DNA of 22,695 nt from positions 1-22,695 of the forward strand of contig CALVAU010000077.1 of the NCBI GenBank assembly GCA_944325615.1. The letters run 5' to 3'. Each line of letters begins with the position of its first letter. The stretch's first letter is position 1. Origin of the DNA: Candidatus Gastranaerophilales bacterium (lineage in GTDB: Bacteria; Cyanobacteriota; Vampirovibrionia; Gastranaerophilales; Gastranaerophilaceae). Below are positions 8,499-16,440 of this stretch, one piece after another. Below the pieces are notes generated by a model. That model was given only the letters and a program-made list of their open reading frames with translations, did no database searches and was not told where the DNA came from. Both the position numbers and the translations under genes were made by a program.

Positions 8499-10148
8499 AT
8501 GCAAAGTGATAATATAAAAGCAGGAATAGCTAGGACCCCGCACAGAGGTCTTTTAATGGCAACAGGTGTAAGCAAAAAGAACATGAATGCTCCGTTTATC
8601 GGAATTGCAAGTTCTTTTTCTGACCTTGTTCCGGGCCATATCGGAATGAGAGATTTAGAAAGACAAATAGAAAAAGGAATTCATTCTGCAGGCGGACAAG
8701 CTTTTGTATTTGGGGTTCCTGCAATATGTGATGGAATTGCAATGGGACACAGCGGGATGAGATATTCTCTACCCTCACGAGACCTGATTGCTGATTGCGT
8801 TGAAAGTGTTGCTGCAGCTCATCAACTCGATGGTATCGTACTACTTTCAAATTGCGATAAAATAACTCCTGGCATGATTATCGGGGCATTAAGACTAAAT
8901 ATTCCAGCTATCATTGTCACTGCAGGGCCTATGCTTGATGGTAACTGTCAGCATGAAACAAAACTTACAATGGTTACAGGCTCCTTTGAAGCGGTCGGAA
9001 AATTCGGAAAAGGCGAAATCACTAAAGAATTTCTGGAACTTATGGAAGAAGAATCTTGTCCTTCTGCAGGCGCTTGTCAAGGAATGTACACGGCAAATAC
9101 AATGGCTTGTCTGACTGAAATATTAGGAATGTCTCTCCCTTATTGTGCATCATCTTCTGCTGTATCATCAAGAAAAAGAAGACTTGCTTTTGAAAGCGGT
9201 ATGCAAATTGTAGAACTTGTAAAATCTAATACAAAACCTACTGATATAATAACAAAAGAAAGTCTTACAAACGCAATTACAGCATCGCTTGCGCTTGGTG
9301 GTTCTACAAATACTTTCCTGCACTTGCTTGCAATAGCTAACGCAGCTGAACTAGATATTACCATCAACGATTTTGACAAACTAAGCAGAAAAATTCACCA
9401 AATAGTAAAAATCAATCCGTCTTCAAAACTTACAATGAGTGATTTTCATAACGCTGGCGGAATCCCTGCTGTCATAAAATCTTTAGAAAAACAACTTTTT
9501 GAAACTAAAACAGTTTCCGGATTTACAAATAAAGAAATTGCTCAAAACGCTTATATAGATACAGAGGTAATTCCGATGTATGAAGATTCCGCATACACAG
9601 AAGCAGGTCTTGGCGTGCTATACGGAAACTTGGCAAAAGACGGATGTGTCATAAAAATTTCAGGAGTGGCACCTGAATGCTATGAATTTGAAGGGACAGC
9701 AGTTACATTTGACAGCGAAGAAGAAGCGATGAAAGCTCTTGAAAACGATACAATTAAATCAGGAGATGTTATCGTAATAAGATATGAAGGCCCCTCAGGC
9801 GGACCAGGTATGAGAGAGATGCTTGCTCCGACCTCTCTTTTAGTCGGAAAAGGCTTAGGCAAAAAATGTGCCCTCATAACAGATGGAAGATTTTCTGGTG
9901 CTACAAGGGGAATTTGTGTCGGACACATTTGTCCTGAAGCTGCAAAAGGCGGAGTAATAGCTCTTGTAAAAAACGGGGATAAAATAAAAATTGACATTCC
10001 TAACAGAAAAATTGAACTTTTAGTTGATGAAAAAGAACTGGGAAAAAGAAAAACAGAATTAAAACCTTTTGAGCCTAAAGTAAAATCAGGATATCTATAT
10101 AAATATGCTAAAAATGTTCAAGACGCGAGTCATGGCGCAATAGTTTAG
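8499..10148 (+). CDS. ilvD: Dihydroxy-acid dehydratase
   Basis: This 549-residue iron-sulfur enzyme dehydrates 2,3-dihydroxy-3-methylbutanoate and its methylpentanoate homologue to 2-keto acids, the penultimate step of valine and isoleucine synthesis. The family signature is clear: CDGIAMGHSGM with C77, SNCDKITPGM with C119 (a cluster ligand), and SAGACQGMYTANTM with C193 (another cluster ligand). Near the C-terminus GGPGMREML and DGRFSGATRG line the active site. The length matches the family. The ATG lies 3 nt after the previous TAG with only a weak AGTAGGA ribosome site, so it is probably read by coupled translation. No other ilv or leu gene is nearby, so its place in a wall-synthesis run is a lineage-specific arrangement. 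Confidence 0.95.
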   Translation: MQSDNIKAGIARTPHRGLLMATGVSKKNMNAPFIGIASSFSDLVPGHIGMRDLERQIEKGIHSAGGQAFVFGVPAICDGIAMGHSGMRYSLPSRDLIADCVESVAAAHQLDGIVLLSNCDKITPGMIIGALRLNIPAIIVTAGPMLDGNCQHETKLTMVTGSFEAVGKFGKGEITKEFLELMEEESCPSAGACQGMYTANTMACLTEILGMSLPYCASSSAVSSRKRRLAFESGMQIVELVKSNTKPTDIITKESLTNAITASLALGGSTNTFLHLLAIANAAELDITINDFDKLSRKIHQIVKINPSSKLTMSDFHNAGGIPAVIKSLEKQLFETKTVSGFTNKEIAQNAYIDTEVIPMYEDSAYTEAGLGVLYGNLAKDGCVIKISGVAPECYEFEGTAVTFDSEEEAMKALENDTIKSGDVIVIRYEGPSGGPGMREMLAPTSLLVGKGLGKKCALITDGRFSGATRGICVGHICPEAAKGGVIALVKNGDKIKIDIPNRKIELLVDEKELGKRKTELKPFEPKVKSGYLYKYAKNVQDASHGAIV

Positions 10149-10170
10149 AAATTTGTGCTAACATTATGTT

Positions 10171-11265
10171 ATGAAGGAATTAAAAGACTTTGCTGATGAA
10201 ATAAATAAATGTTCCAAATGCGGACTTTGTCAATCGGTATGCCCTGTATACAAAATTACAGGGAATGATTGTGCCGTATCAAAAGGTAAATTCATTATGC
10301 TTGATGGTGTTTTGAAAGGAGATTTAAAACTCAGTAGAAACATCGAAAAATACCTTGATATGTGCCTAAAATGCGGCAAATGCAAAGACTTTTGTCCCAG
10401 CAATATCAATGTTTGTGAAATTTTTAATACAGCAAAATACCAGTATGCAAAAGATACTTTTAGCGGAAAACTTGAAAAATTTCTACAAAGTAAATTTATT
10501 TTCGGCAACTTTTTAAACCTGTTCAAATTCCTAAAATCGATAAACCCTAAGCTCAAATACACACAAAATCAAAACAGCTCAAAAACAAAACTAGTTTATT
10601 TCAAAGGCTGTGTAAATGAAATTCTGCCAAAAACTGAAAAAGCTTTGAAAAAGATATTCAAGAATTTGGATGTTGAATTAATTGAAAAAAATTTTGCCTG
10701 CTGCGGACTGCCATTTTTATCAAGCGGTAATTTAGAACGATTTGAAGAGGTCAAAAAACACAATTTAGAGTTGTTAAATTGTGAATATGATTATATTTTG
10801 ACCGATTGCGCAAGCTGTGAAAGTACAATCAAATCATATCAGAACTTGAAAACGATAAATGCAGCTGAGTTTTTGGCAGAACAAAATATCAAATTTAAAT
10901 TTACAAAACATACAAAAGTGACCTTTCACAAACCCTGCCACCTGGAGAGCTGCCAATTTTTAGACCAACTGTTTTCAAAATGTGAAAATGTTGAATATAT
11001 TGAAATGAAAGATTTTGATGAATGCTGCGGATTTGCAGGAGAATTTTCGCTAAAAAACCCAAAATTATCAATGAAAATCGCAAAACAAAAAGCTATAAAT
11101 ATAATAAATACAAATGCAGATTATGTACTTACTACTTGTCCTGCATGCATTTTAGGAATTAAAGAAGGATATATTGCAGCAAATCCTATCGGCAAAAAGC
11201 TTCCTAAAATTCTTAATGTCATAGAATTTTTAGCAAAAGCAGACGATATTATAATAAATAATTAA
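10171..11265 (+). CDS. GlcF/LldE-like (Fe-S)-binding protein with two CCG domains
   Basis: This is a 364-residue redox protein. The N-terminus holds two ferredoxin-type [4Fe-4S] motifs, C14-x2-C17-x2-C20-x3-C24 and C65-x2-C68-x2-C71-x3-C75. Two cysteine-rich CCG domains follow: C147...C177-C178-G with C213-x2-C216, and C256...C285-C286-G with C323-x2-C326. The same order occurs in the iron-sulfur subunit of glycolate oxidase (GlcF) and in related lactate or glycerol-3-phosphate dehydrogenase subunits, which pass electrons from a flavoprotein toward quinones. No FAD subunit lies nearby, so the partner and substrate are unknown. There is no Shine-Dalgarno upstream; a TAACAT hexamer lies exactly 6 nt before the ATG. 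The stop is 1 bp from the convergent gene's stop. Family confidence is high, function moderate. Confidence 0.82.
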   Translation: MKELKDFADEINKCSKCGLCQSVCPVYKITGNDCAVSKGKFIMLDGVLKGDLKLSRNIEKYLDMCLKCGKCKDFCPSNINVCEIFNTAKYQYAKDTFSGKLEKFLQSKFIFGNFLNLFKFLKSINPKLKYTQNQNSSKTKLVYFKGCVNEILPKTEKALKKIFKNLDVELIEKNFACCGLPFLSSGNLERFEEVKKHNLELLNCEYDYILTDCASCESTIKSYQNLKTINAAEFLAEQNIKFKFTKHTKVTFHKPCHLESCQFLDQLFSKCENVEYIEMKDFDECCGFAGEFSLKNPKLSMKIAKQKAINIINTNADYVLTTCPACILGIKEGYIAANPIGKKLPKILNVIEFLAKADDIIINN

Positions 11266-11266
11266 A

Positions 11267-12613
11267 TTACAGCTGAAGTCTTCTCAAATCAGGTAAAGCT
11301 CTGCCTGACCAATTCGGTAGTTCAAAATGAAAATGCGGAATTCCTGGACGCAAAGGATCTATAAACGTAGATTCTCCAATATCAATTACGGTTAATTTAC
11401 CATCCTTTTCAATAAAATTGCTTGGAGTCGCATCGTTATAATAAATACCTAAATCATTCATATCCTGAAGTTTTCTGTTCACTGCTCTTATGCTGCCATG
11501 CATCAAATCAGGAGCTGCACCATCTTCCAAACCGTAAATTGCCATTTCAGCATCATAATCATAATAATAAAGCTTATTAGCATTTTTGCAATCATTCAAA
11601 TTCAAATACCTGTCAATCTGCGCATCCAAAAACACGGAATCAGATCTATAGGCCTCAGCTATTTTCGCATTATAATTATCTCCATGTCTGAAATATCTGC
11701 TTTGGACTTTTATAACATAAGGCTTGGATATAGGTATATTGTCCCAGTTGACCATTTGAAGTTTTAAAGGGATTTTGCTGGATTCACCAAATGATAAAGG
11801 TTCTATCAACATATAATGCCCACTATATTCAAATTTACTTGTCTTACCACGTTCTAGAGGTAAATAAGCAAGCCAGTTTGCAAAGTTTTTCAAATCATCT
11901 ACAAACTTGAAATCTTCAGGCAAATTTCCAAATCGGATATTATTTTCACCCCTTCTTTGCAGGGCAAAAAGATGCCAATTCGGAGAAACTTTTAGTAAAT
12001 CATCAAAACTTTTAGCTTCTTTAAACAGATTTTTTGCATACGTTTTATAAGCCGTATAATACCCGCCATCTTCTTGAAGCCATTCTGTCAAATTTTTTAT
12101 TCCGCCGATTTTGTCTTTCAACATCCTTGTAATATGAAGACTATCACGAGGATTTGCAGTAACTTCTTGTACAAATTTTTGAGACATTGCATCATCTGAT
12201 GTTACCGCAAACAAAAACTCTTTAACTTTCCCTGCATCATCAAGAGTTGTTCGCAAAAAATCAACAAAGTTTTTACCTGAATTGGCAAATTTTTCAAACA
12301 ATGCAGTATCTTCCACATTTTTGATCTCATAAGGTAATAATTTTTCATCCGTACTAAGATTTTTTACAATATTTTTTATATTTTCACTTGCTTCAGTTTT
12401 TGCACTATCAAGAGCTTTTTCAAGTTTATTTATTTTTTTACCTTTTAAAATATTCACAGATACAGCAGCACCAAGTCCTAAAACAGCCAAAGATGAAGTT
12501 ATCAAAACGGTCTTATCTTTTAAAGATAATTTTTCTTTTGATGTTTCTTTTTCTTTTACCTCGGATGCTCTGAATTCAGGATGATAAAAACTTGTAATTG
12601 ATTGAATTTTCAT
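11267..12613 (-). CDS. Membrane-anchored protein with a degenerate protein-kinase-like core
   Basis: I do not recognise a named family for this 448-residue protein. Residues 1-34 are polar, about 35-56 form one membrane segment (ILITSS-type, glycine and alanine rich), and about 60-280 are mostly helical and charged. The last 160 residues carry a kinase-like series in the right order: PYVIKV with K302 (the beta-3 lysine position), an acidic helix with E320 as possible partner, a hinge-like segment at 355-363, YYNDATPSNF at 391-400 with D394 and N399 (compare HRDLKPSN), and VIDIGE at 409-414 with D411 (the DFG position). There is no obvious glycine-rich loop. This could be an atypical Ser/Thr kinase, a phosphotransferase of the APH/Fam20 type, or a pseudokinase. 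It has no ribosome site; TATTAT lies 6 nt before the ATG. The kinase call is inference. Confidence 0.6.
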   Translation of the reverse strand: MKIQSITSFYHPEFRASEVKEKETSKEKLSLKDKTVLITSSLAVLGLGAAVSVNILKGKKINKLEKALDSAKTEASENIKNIVKNLSTDEKLLPYEIKNVEDTALFEKFANSGKNFVDFLRTTLDDAGKVKEFLFAVTSDDAMSQKFVQEVTANPRDSLHITRMLKDKIGGIKNLTEWLQEDGGYYTAYKTYAKNLFKEAKSFDDLLKVSPNWHLFALQRRGENNIRFGNLPEDFKFVDDLKNFANWLAYLPLERGKTSKFEYSGHYMLIEPLSFGESSKIPLKLQMVNWDNIPISKPYVIKVQSRYFRHGDNYNAKIAEAYRSDSVFLDAQIDRYLNLNDCKNANKLYYYDYDAEMAIYGLEDGAAPDLMHGSIRAVNRKLQDMNDLGIYYNDATPSNFIEKDGKLTVIDIGESTFIDPLRPGIPHFHFELPNWSGRALPDLRRLQL

Positions 12614-12619
12614 ATGATT

Positions 12620-12649
12620 ATAATAAACGAACAGATATTTTTTTGTTAG
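12620..12649 (-). promoter_or_regulatory. Possible promoter for a leaderless kinase-like gene mRNA
   Basis: On the minus strand, CTAACA (12649-12644), an 18-bp spacer and TATTAT (12625-12620) are followed by 6 nt and the ATG at 12613. There is no Shine-Dalgarno. A perfect TATAAT overlaps 3 nt closer to the ATG, so the exact -10 hexamer is ambiguous. Confidence 0.4.
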
Positions 12650-12656
12650 TTTTAAT

Positions 12657-12687
12657 ATAGGATTGTTACGTTATGTAACAATCCTAT
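12657..12687. repeat. 13-bp perfect inverted repeat between proC and the kinase-like gene
   Basis: The arms 12657-12669 and 12675-12687 are exact complements around a 5-nt GTTAT loop. It sits just after the proC stop on the minus strand, so it may be the proC terminator, but no T run follows on either strand. It is also immediately upstream of the promoter proposed for the kinase-like gene, so an operator is the alternative. Confidence 0.6.
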
Positions 12688-12697
12688 TTCACAAAAT

Positions 12698-13513
12698 TTA
12701 TTTACCTAATTCGTTAGCTTTAATTGTTGTTTTTTCAATCACATCGTAAAAAAGCTTATCAGAATGTTCATCATTCATAACAGAAATACCTACAAAAGTA
12801 CATCCGCCCTTAGTCGCAACGTTGTCAATCAAAGTCTGCACAGGCATTTCACCTCGATTTAAAACCATTTTAGCAGATCCAATTGCGGTCTGAGTTGCAA
12901 GTAGCAAAGATTTTTCATAATCAAGCCCTAGCTTTTCACCTGCACGAGCCATATCTTCTATAACTTTATAGAAAAACGCAGGACCTGAGCCTGATATAGC
13001 TGTCACGATATCGATTTGCGACTCTTCTACTTCAATTACTTTACCTATACTTGAGAGCAAATTCATTACAAATTCTGCATCTTCTTCTGCCGCATACTCA
13101 CCCTTTGTTACGGCACACATACCTTCTTTTACTAAAGCCGGAGTATTTGGCATAACTCTTATCACACGTGCATTAGGAACTATACTGTTAATAGTATTTG
13201 TAGATATGCCTGCGGCAATTGATACAATAAGTTTTTCCGGAGTGATTTCATCCTTAATTTCTTCTAATACATCCCTTACATAATTTGGTTTTGTAGCAAT
13301 GAAAATTACGTCAGAATCCATTGTCAAAAATCTGTTATCAGAAAGCACATCAATACCTAAACGATTTTGAGCTAATTCAGCAATTTCACAATTTACCTCA
13401 GAACCTTTAAGTTGATATTTTTTATCTTTATCTGCAGATTTGACACCCAATATTATAGCACTTGCCATCTTTCCGCATCCGATAAAACCGATTTTTGTTA
13501 AAGATTTGTTCAT
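12698..13513 (-). CDS. proC: Pyrroline-5-carboxylate reductase
   Basis: This 271-residue enzyme reduces 1-pyrroline-5-carboxylate with NAD(P)H to L-proline, the last step of proline synthesis. The N-terminal Rossmann fold starts with IGFIGCGKM (8-16). MPNTPA (121-126) binds at the dinucleotide site. The C-terminal dimerisation and active-site domain has AISGSGPAF (172-180) and TKGGCTF (234-240), the expected position of the family signature. The length is typical. A strong AGAGGGG and a nearer AGG precede the ATG at 13513. The gene is divergent from rpmH. It is probably monocistronic or co-transcribed into the kinase-like gene past the inverted repeat. Confidence 0.95.
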   Translation of the reverse strand: MNKSLTKIGFIGCGKMASAIILGVKSADKDKKYQLKGSEVNCEIAELAQNRLGIDVLSDNRFLTMDSDVIFIATKPNYVRDVLEEIKDEITPEKLIVSIAAGISTNTINSIVPNARVIRVMPNTPALVKEGMCAVTKGEYAAEEDAEFVMNLLSSIGKVIEVEESQIDIVTAISGSGPAFFYKVIEDMARAGEKLGLDYEKSLLLATQTAIGSAKMVLNRGEMPVQTLIDNVATKGGCTFVGISVMNDEHSDKLFYDVIEKTTIKANELGK

Positions 13514-13540
13514 ATTATTTAACCTGCCCCTCTTGTTGTG

Positions 13541-13569
13541 TTGACTAATTATTTTTTTTCATCTAACAT
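13541..13569 (+). promoter_or_regulatory. Promoter of rpmH-rnpA
   Basis: TTGACT (13541-13546) and TAACAT (13564-13569) with a 17-bp spacer point toward rpmH and leave a leader of about 35 nt. On the opposite strand a perfect TATAAT (13579-13574) with a weak -35 box could serve proC. The two -10 regions nearly overlap, so the divergent promoters may compete. Confidence 0.55.
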
Positions 13570-13610
13570 TAGAATTATACGACAAATATGAATTAAAAGG
13601 AATAAAGAAA

Positions 13611-13763
13611 ATGAGACGTACACTAGAAGGAACAAAGATTAAAAGACAACACGTTAGCGGATTTAGAGCAAGAATGGCAACCCCAGGCGGACGCGAAGTA
13701 TTAAACAGACGTCGTGCAAAAGGTCGTCATAGATTAGCAATCCAAGCTAAAAAACGTGCTTAA
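13611..13763 (+). CDS. rpmH: 50S ribosomal protein L34
   Basis: This is a 50-residue, highly basic ribosomal protein of the large subunit. The translation begins MRRTLEGTKIKRQH and contains SGFRARMATPGGREVLNRRR, then RAKGRHRLA, the near-universal L34 pattern. AAGGA (13597-13601) is 9 nt upstream of the ATG. Most bacterial L34 proteins begin MKRTFQPS; here the second residue is Arg and the short insertion TLEGT is lineage flavoured. It precedes rnpA as in most bacteria. Confidence 0.97.
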   Translation: MRRTLEGTKIKRQHVSGFRARMATPGGREVLNRRRAKGRHRLAIQAKKRA

Positions 13764-13804
13764 TCTTATAAAAAGCAATTAACTTTTTTTTTACTAATAA
13801 AATT

Positions 13805-13839
13805 ACACAGCAGGTCGGGATATTTCAGGCGTGCTGTGT
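13805..13839 (+). promoter_or_regulatory. Hairpin in the rpmH-rnpA spacer
   Basis: An 8-bp perfect inverted repeat (ACACAGCA at 13805-13812, TGCTGTGT at 13832-13839) with a 19-nt loop ends 16 nt before the rnpA ATG. It is preceded by a weak 6-bp A/T stem with a T run (13770-13792) that may partly terminate rpmH transcripts. The hairpin could be an mRNA processing or translation-control element for rnpA, whose own ribosome site is poor. This is inference from the repeat only. Confidence 0.4.
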
Positions 13840-13855
13840 TGTTGCGAGAAAAATT

Positions 13856-14206
13856 ATGTTGCCAAAACAATACAGACTAAAAAATAAAGCCGCATTTGCC
13901 GCAACTTATAGAATAAAAAATTCCTTTCATAAAGGCGGAATAACTCTTTTTGCAGGGATAAAGAAGAAAGAAACTATCCAGACAAAAGTTGGTTTTGTCG
14001 TATCTAAAAAAACACATAAACGTGCAGTCAAAAGAAATAGACTAAAAAGACTTATGCGTGAAAGCTACCGACTCATTTTAAAATCAGGAACAACTTATAA
14101 TTCTCAAGAATATCTTTCATTAATTTTTGTCGGCTCCTCAAAAGCTCTTGATAAAAACTTTAAAGAAATCTACAATATAATAAATAACCTACTGGAGCGA
14201 CTATAA
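13856..14206 (+). CDS. rnpA: Ribonuclease P protein component
   Basis: This 116-residue basic protein binds the RNase P RNA and aids removal of tRNA 5' leaders. The signature helix KRAVKRNRLKRLMRE (55-69) contains the RNR motif, and VGFVVSKK (45-52) is the usual preceding strand. The length is normal. The ribosome site is weak (GAGAA), which is compatible with translational control from rpmH. The TAA stop overlaps the next gene's ATG by one base (TAATG). Confidence 0.95.
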   Translation: MLPKQYRLKNKAAFAATYRIKNSFHKGGITLFAGIKKKETIQTKVGFVVSKKTHKRAVKRNRLKRLMRESYRLILKSGTTYNSQEYLSLIFVGSSKALDKNFKEIYNIINNLLERL

Positions 14207-14727
14207 TGCTTGAGGGAATTTATGTAGAAAACGTTCTAATGCATCCGACAATAAGGCCTTACCCGCAGCAGCCACAGAATATGTCTGGTGTAACCTTAGG
14301 TTCTAAATCAATATATCGGTACGCACTTGAAGAAAGTGATTACCCGACATTGACAATTGCGGATTATCTGTTTGACGGAGAAATGGATTTTATTCCCCCC
14401 GGACATTACGAATTAGCACTTTCTGATGATTGGGATTTTTTCATACTTATGCAAAGCAAAAACCCGATTGCAATAATTCCTGTAGTAAAAGTAGAAGAAG
14501 ACGCCTCAGAAAAAGCACGTTTAGATGATCCGAAAAATAAAAAAAGGATGAAAAAAGAAGAAAAAGAGCGCAAAAAGATTAACGAAAAGCGAGCAAAAGT
14601 AGGGATGCCTCCTGATAAAGAAGATATCTATATGGAAGCGTCAATTGAATATGTAGAAGACGGGCATTATTATCGAGTAAAATATATCCGAGACACGATT
14701 AAAGCTTGGGGAATTATTAAAAGATAA
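14206..14727 (+). CDS. Unrecognised 173-residue protein coupled to rnpA
   Basis: I do not recognise this protein. It starts within the rnpA stop (TAATG), with GGAG 9 nt upstream, so it is translationally coupled. Residues 1-90 look like a compact mixed fold (hydrophobic strands such as LTIADYLF and DFFILMQ). Residues ~105-135 are a highly charged Lys/Glu helix, probably an extended linker. The final 40 residues again look folded (IYMEASIEYVEDGHYYRVKYI). There is no signal peptide or membrane segment, so it is cytosolic. In many bacteria this slot holds yidD, a small membrane-insertion factor, but this is not YidD: it lacks the membrane-proximal hydrophobic start and the CCRYYPTCS-type motif. 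The charged centre could bind RNA; that is only a guess from position and charge. Confidence 0.75.
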   Translation: MLEGIYVENVLMHPTIRPYPQQPQNMSGVTLGSKSIYRYALEESDYPTLTIADYLFDGEMDFIPPGHYELALSDDWDFFILMQSKNPIAIIPVVKVEEDASEKARLDDPKNKKRMKKEEKERKKINEKRAKVGMPPDKEDIYMEASIEYVEDGHYYRVKYIRDTIKAWGIIKR

Positions 14728-14745
14728 GTAAAAATTAAAAAAGGG

Positions 14746-14775
14746 TTGCAAATAAAAATTTACATGTAATAATAT
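14746..14775 (+). promoter_or_regulatory. Promoter of the initiator tRNA
   Basis: TTGCAA (14746-14751), an 18-bp spacer and TAATAT (14770-14775) precede the tRNA by about 37 nt, leaving a roughly 30-nt 5' leader for RNase P to remove. Confidence 0.55.
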
Positions 14776-14811
14776 GAATGGAAGTAGAATATATTTCTAA
14801 AAATTAAATAT

Positions 14812-14888
<77 letters not shown>

Positions 14889-14892
14889 TTTA

Positions 14893-14928
14893 AAAAGAGG
14901 TTTCAATAGTACTATTGAAACCTCTTTT
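14893..14928. terminator. Perfect-palindrome terminator after the tRNA
   Basis: Positions 14893-14910 and 14911-14928 are exact reverse complements (18 bp each), with a 4-base T run closing the right arm and an A run opening the left. The structure is symmetric, so it can also end the minus-strand transcript coming from 15007. Confidence 0.9.
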
Positions 14929-15006
14929 AGTTATTTAATTTATATAAATTCCGCTCCCTACTTAGAAGAACCTTACTTGCTTATTATCAAGACTATTTTG
15001 TAGAAT

Positions 15007-16440
15007 TTATTCCTCAAATGGTTTTAGTAAATCTGCTAAATTGATATATTCATTTTCAGCGGCATTTTTAATGCTGTGCATTTTTTGCTGGCTTCCTGAG
15101 GTTACAAATCCACTGTTGATATAATACATCGGTTCCTTTGATTGTACCGGAGGTCTGCATTCTCCTAATATATTATTATGATGTGAATTAAATTTGACTA
15201 TTGGATTTTCAAAACTCTCATATAAATTATTTCCATAATGAGGGTTTTGCATTTCTCCTTCATAATAGTAGTTATGTGAAGAACCTTTTCGATAATATTT
15301 ATTGCTTCCATCTGTATAATATTGTTCATCAATTACTTTGCCATCTCTATTTTTTAAATGTATTTGCTTGTAATTACCTTTTTGCATGAAGATATAAGGT
15401 TCCTCATTTCCGACTTGCTTTAAGAAAATTACATCTTCTTTTCCATTATGTATCCATTCTTTATGAAGACTTCCGTGGTCATAAGTTGTTATTACAGGTT
15501 TTCTGTTTCCAACACCATTTTCTGGACGGAAATAGTATCTTTTTACAGCACCGTTAGATTGAACTTTCTCAACAACTTTTAATTCTTCCACATTAAGTCC
15601 ATTCAAGACTTTTCCGACATTTACTCTCGGTCTTTTCGCTGCTAATTCAGCAGCCGCTTTTTCTTCAGCTAACTTAGCAGCCTTTTCAGCCTCTTCTTTT
15701 GAAAGTTTTTCTGCCTTTATAGCCTTTTCTTTTGCTTCAACTGCCCTTGAATAATTTGTTCCTTCATCTTTAAAATTACCATAGTTTGAATGTTCTGTAC
15801 CAAAGCCAGTTTCTCCTGAACGTTTTCTTGATAAAGTGTGTTTATAATTCAAATTCGTAACGGGCTCTTCATACATTGTGTCAAACGAAGATGATAGAGG
15901 ATATTCATCATATACTCTATCTTGAGTCGCTTTTACTTCATAACTGTTATTATTTTTATAGTGTAAATCTTTATGTTCAAGCTGACCTTTTGCATTGTAT
16001 TCTTTTACCATAGTCTCTTTATAGCCTGACATTGCCATTGTATCTCTATAATCTTTTTCTATAGTAATTTGATTTCCGCCTAAAATTCCATCTGATTTTT
16101 TTGCTACGGTCTTTGTTCTGTCTATTTCTCGACCACCTGATTCAAAATGATATCTATCATTTGGCCATCTTGTCCAAACCTGTGTTCTTGTTGATTTACT
16201 GCCATTGTCTAGGACTTCAGTTTCTACTTTGAAAAGTTTATATATATCATCACCATGCTTTGTTTTCGTCAAAACTTCTCTTTGCATTGTCTGAATGCCG
16301 GTAATGGGATCTTTACTAAACATTGTACTTGGAGGTAGTTTAGTTTCTGTTAAAGTTTTTGAGATATTACGACCTTTTGCCTTAAAAACAGTTTTTACCC
16401 CACTATAAATATGTTTTAGACCGACTGATAAAATCCCCAT
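15007..16440 (-). CDS. Unrecognised 477-residue protein with a central coiled coil
   Basis: I know no family for this protein. There is no signal peptide or clear membrane segment. Residues 1-230 are polar and beta-rich, with repeated short Y/K/G turns. Residues about 233-269 form an Ala/Glu/Lys-rich coiled coil. Residues 270-440 contain many aromatic-glycine turns (KRYYF, QYYTDG, KYYRKG, NYYYEG), reminiscent of YD- or MORN-like beta repeats without a clean period. The last 40 residues are helical and acidic. AAGGG precedes the ATG at 16440. A 9-bp inverted repeat pairs the leader with the start codon (16433-16441 with 16480-16488). It is divergent from the two LysM hydrolases, and a similar-style orphan lies on their other side. 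It might be a structural or secreted surface protein; this is not established. Confidence 0.7.
   Translation of the reverse strand: MGILSVGLKHIYSGVKTVFKAKGRNISKTLTETKLPPSTMFSKDPITGIQTMQREVLTKTKHGDDIYKLFKVETEVLDNGSKSTRTQVWTRWPNDRYHFESGGREIDRTKTVAKKSDGILGGNQITIEKDYRDTMAMSGYKETMVKEYNAKGQLEHKDLHYKNNNSYEVKATQDRVYDEYPLSSSFDTMYEEPVTNLNYKHTLSRKRSGETGFGTEHSNYGNFKDEGTNYSRAVEAKEKAIKAEKLSKEEAEKAAKLAEEKAAAELAAKRPRVNVGKVLNGLNVEELKVVEKVQSNGAVKRYYFRPENGVGNRKPVITTYDHGSLHKEWIHNGKEDVIFLKQVGNEEPYIFMQKGNYKQIHLKNRDGKVIDEQYYTDGSNKYYRKGSSHNYYYEGEMQNPHYGNNLYESFENPIVKFNSHHNNILGECRPPVQSKEPMYYINSGFVTSGSQQKMHSIKNAAENEYINLADLLKPFEE

Noticed and set aside
9680..9997. 105-codon open frame antisense to ilvD
   Set aside because: It lies wholly inside a certain gene, with no promoter or ribosome site, and reads as reversed ilvD codons.
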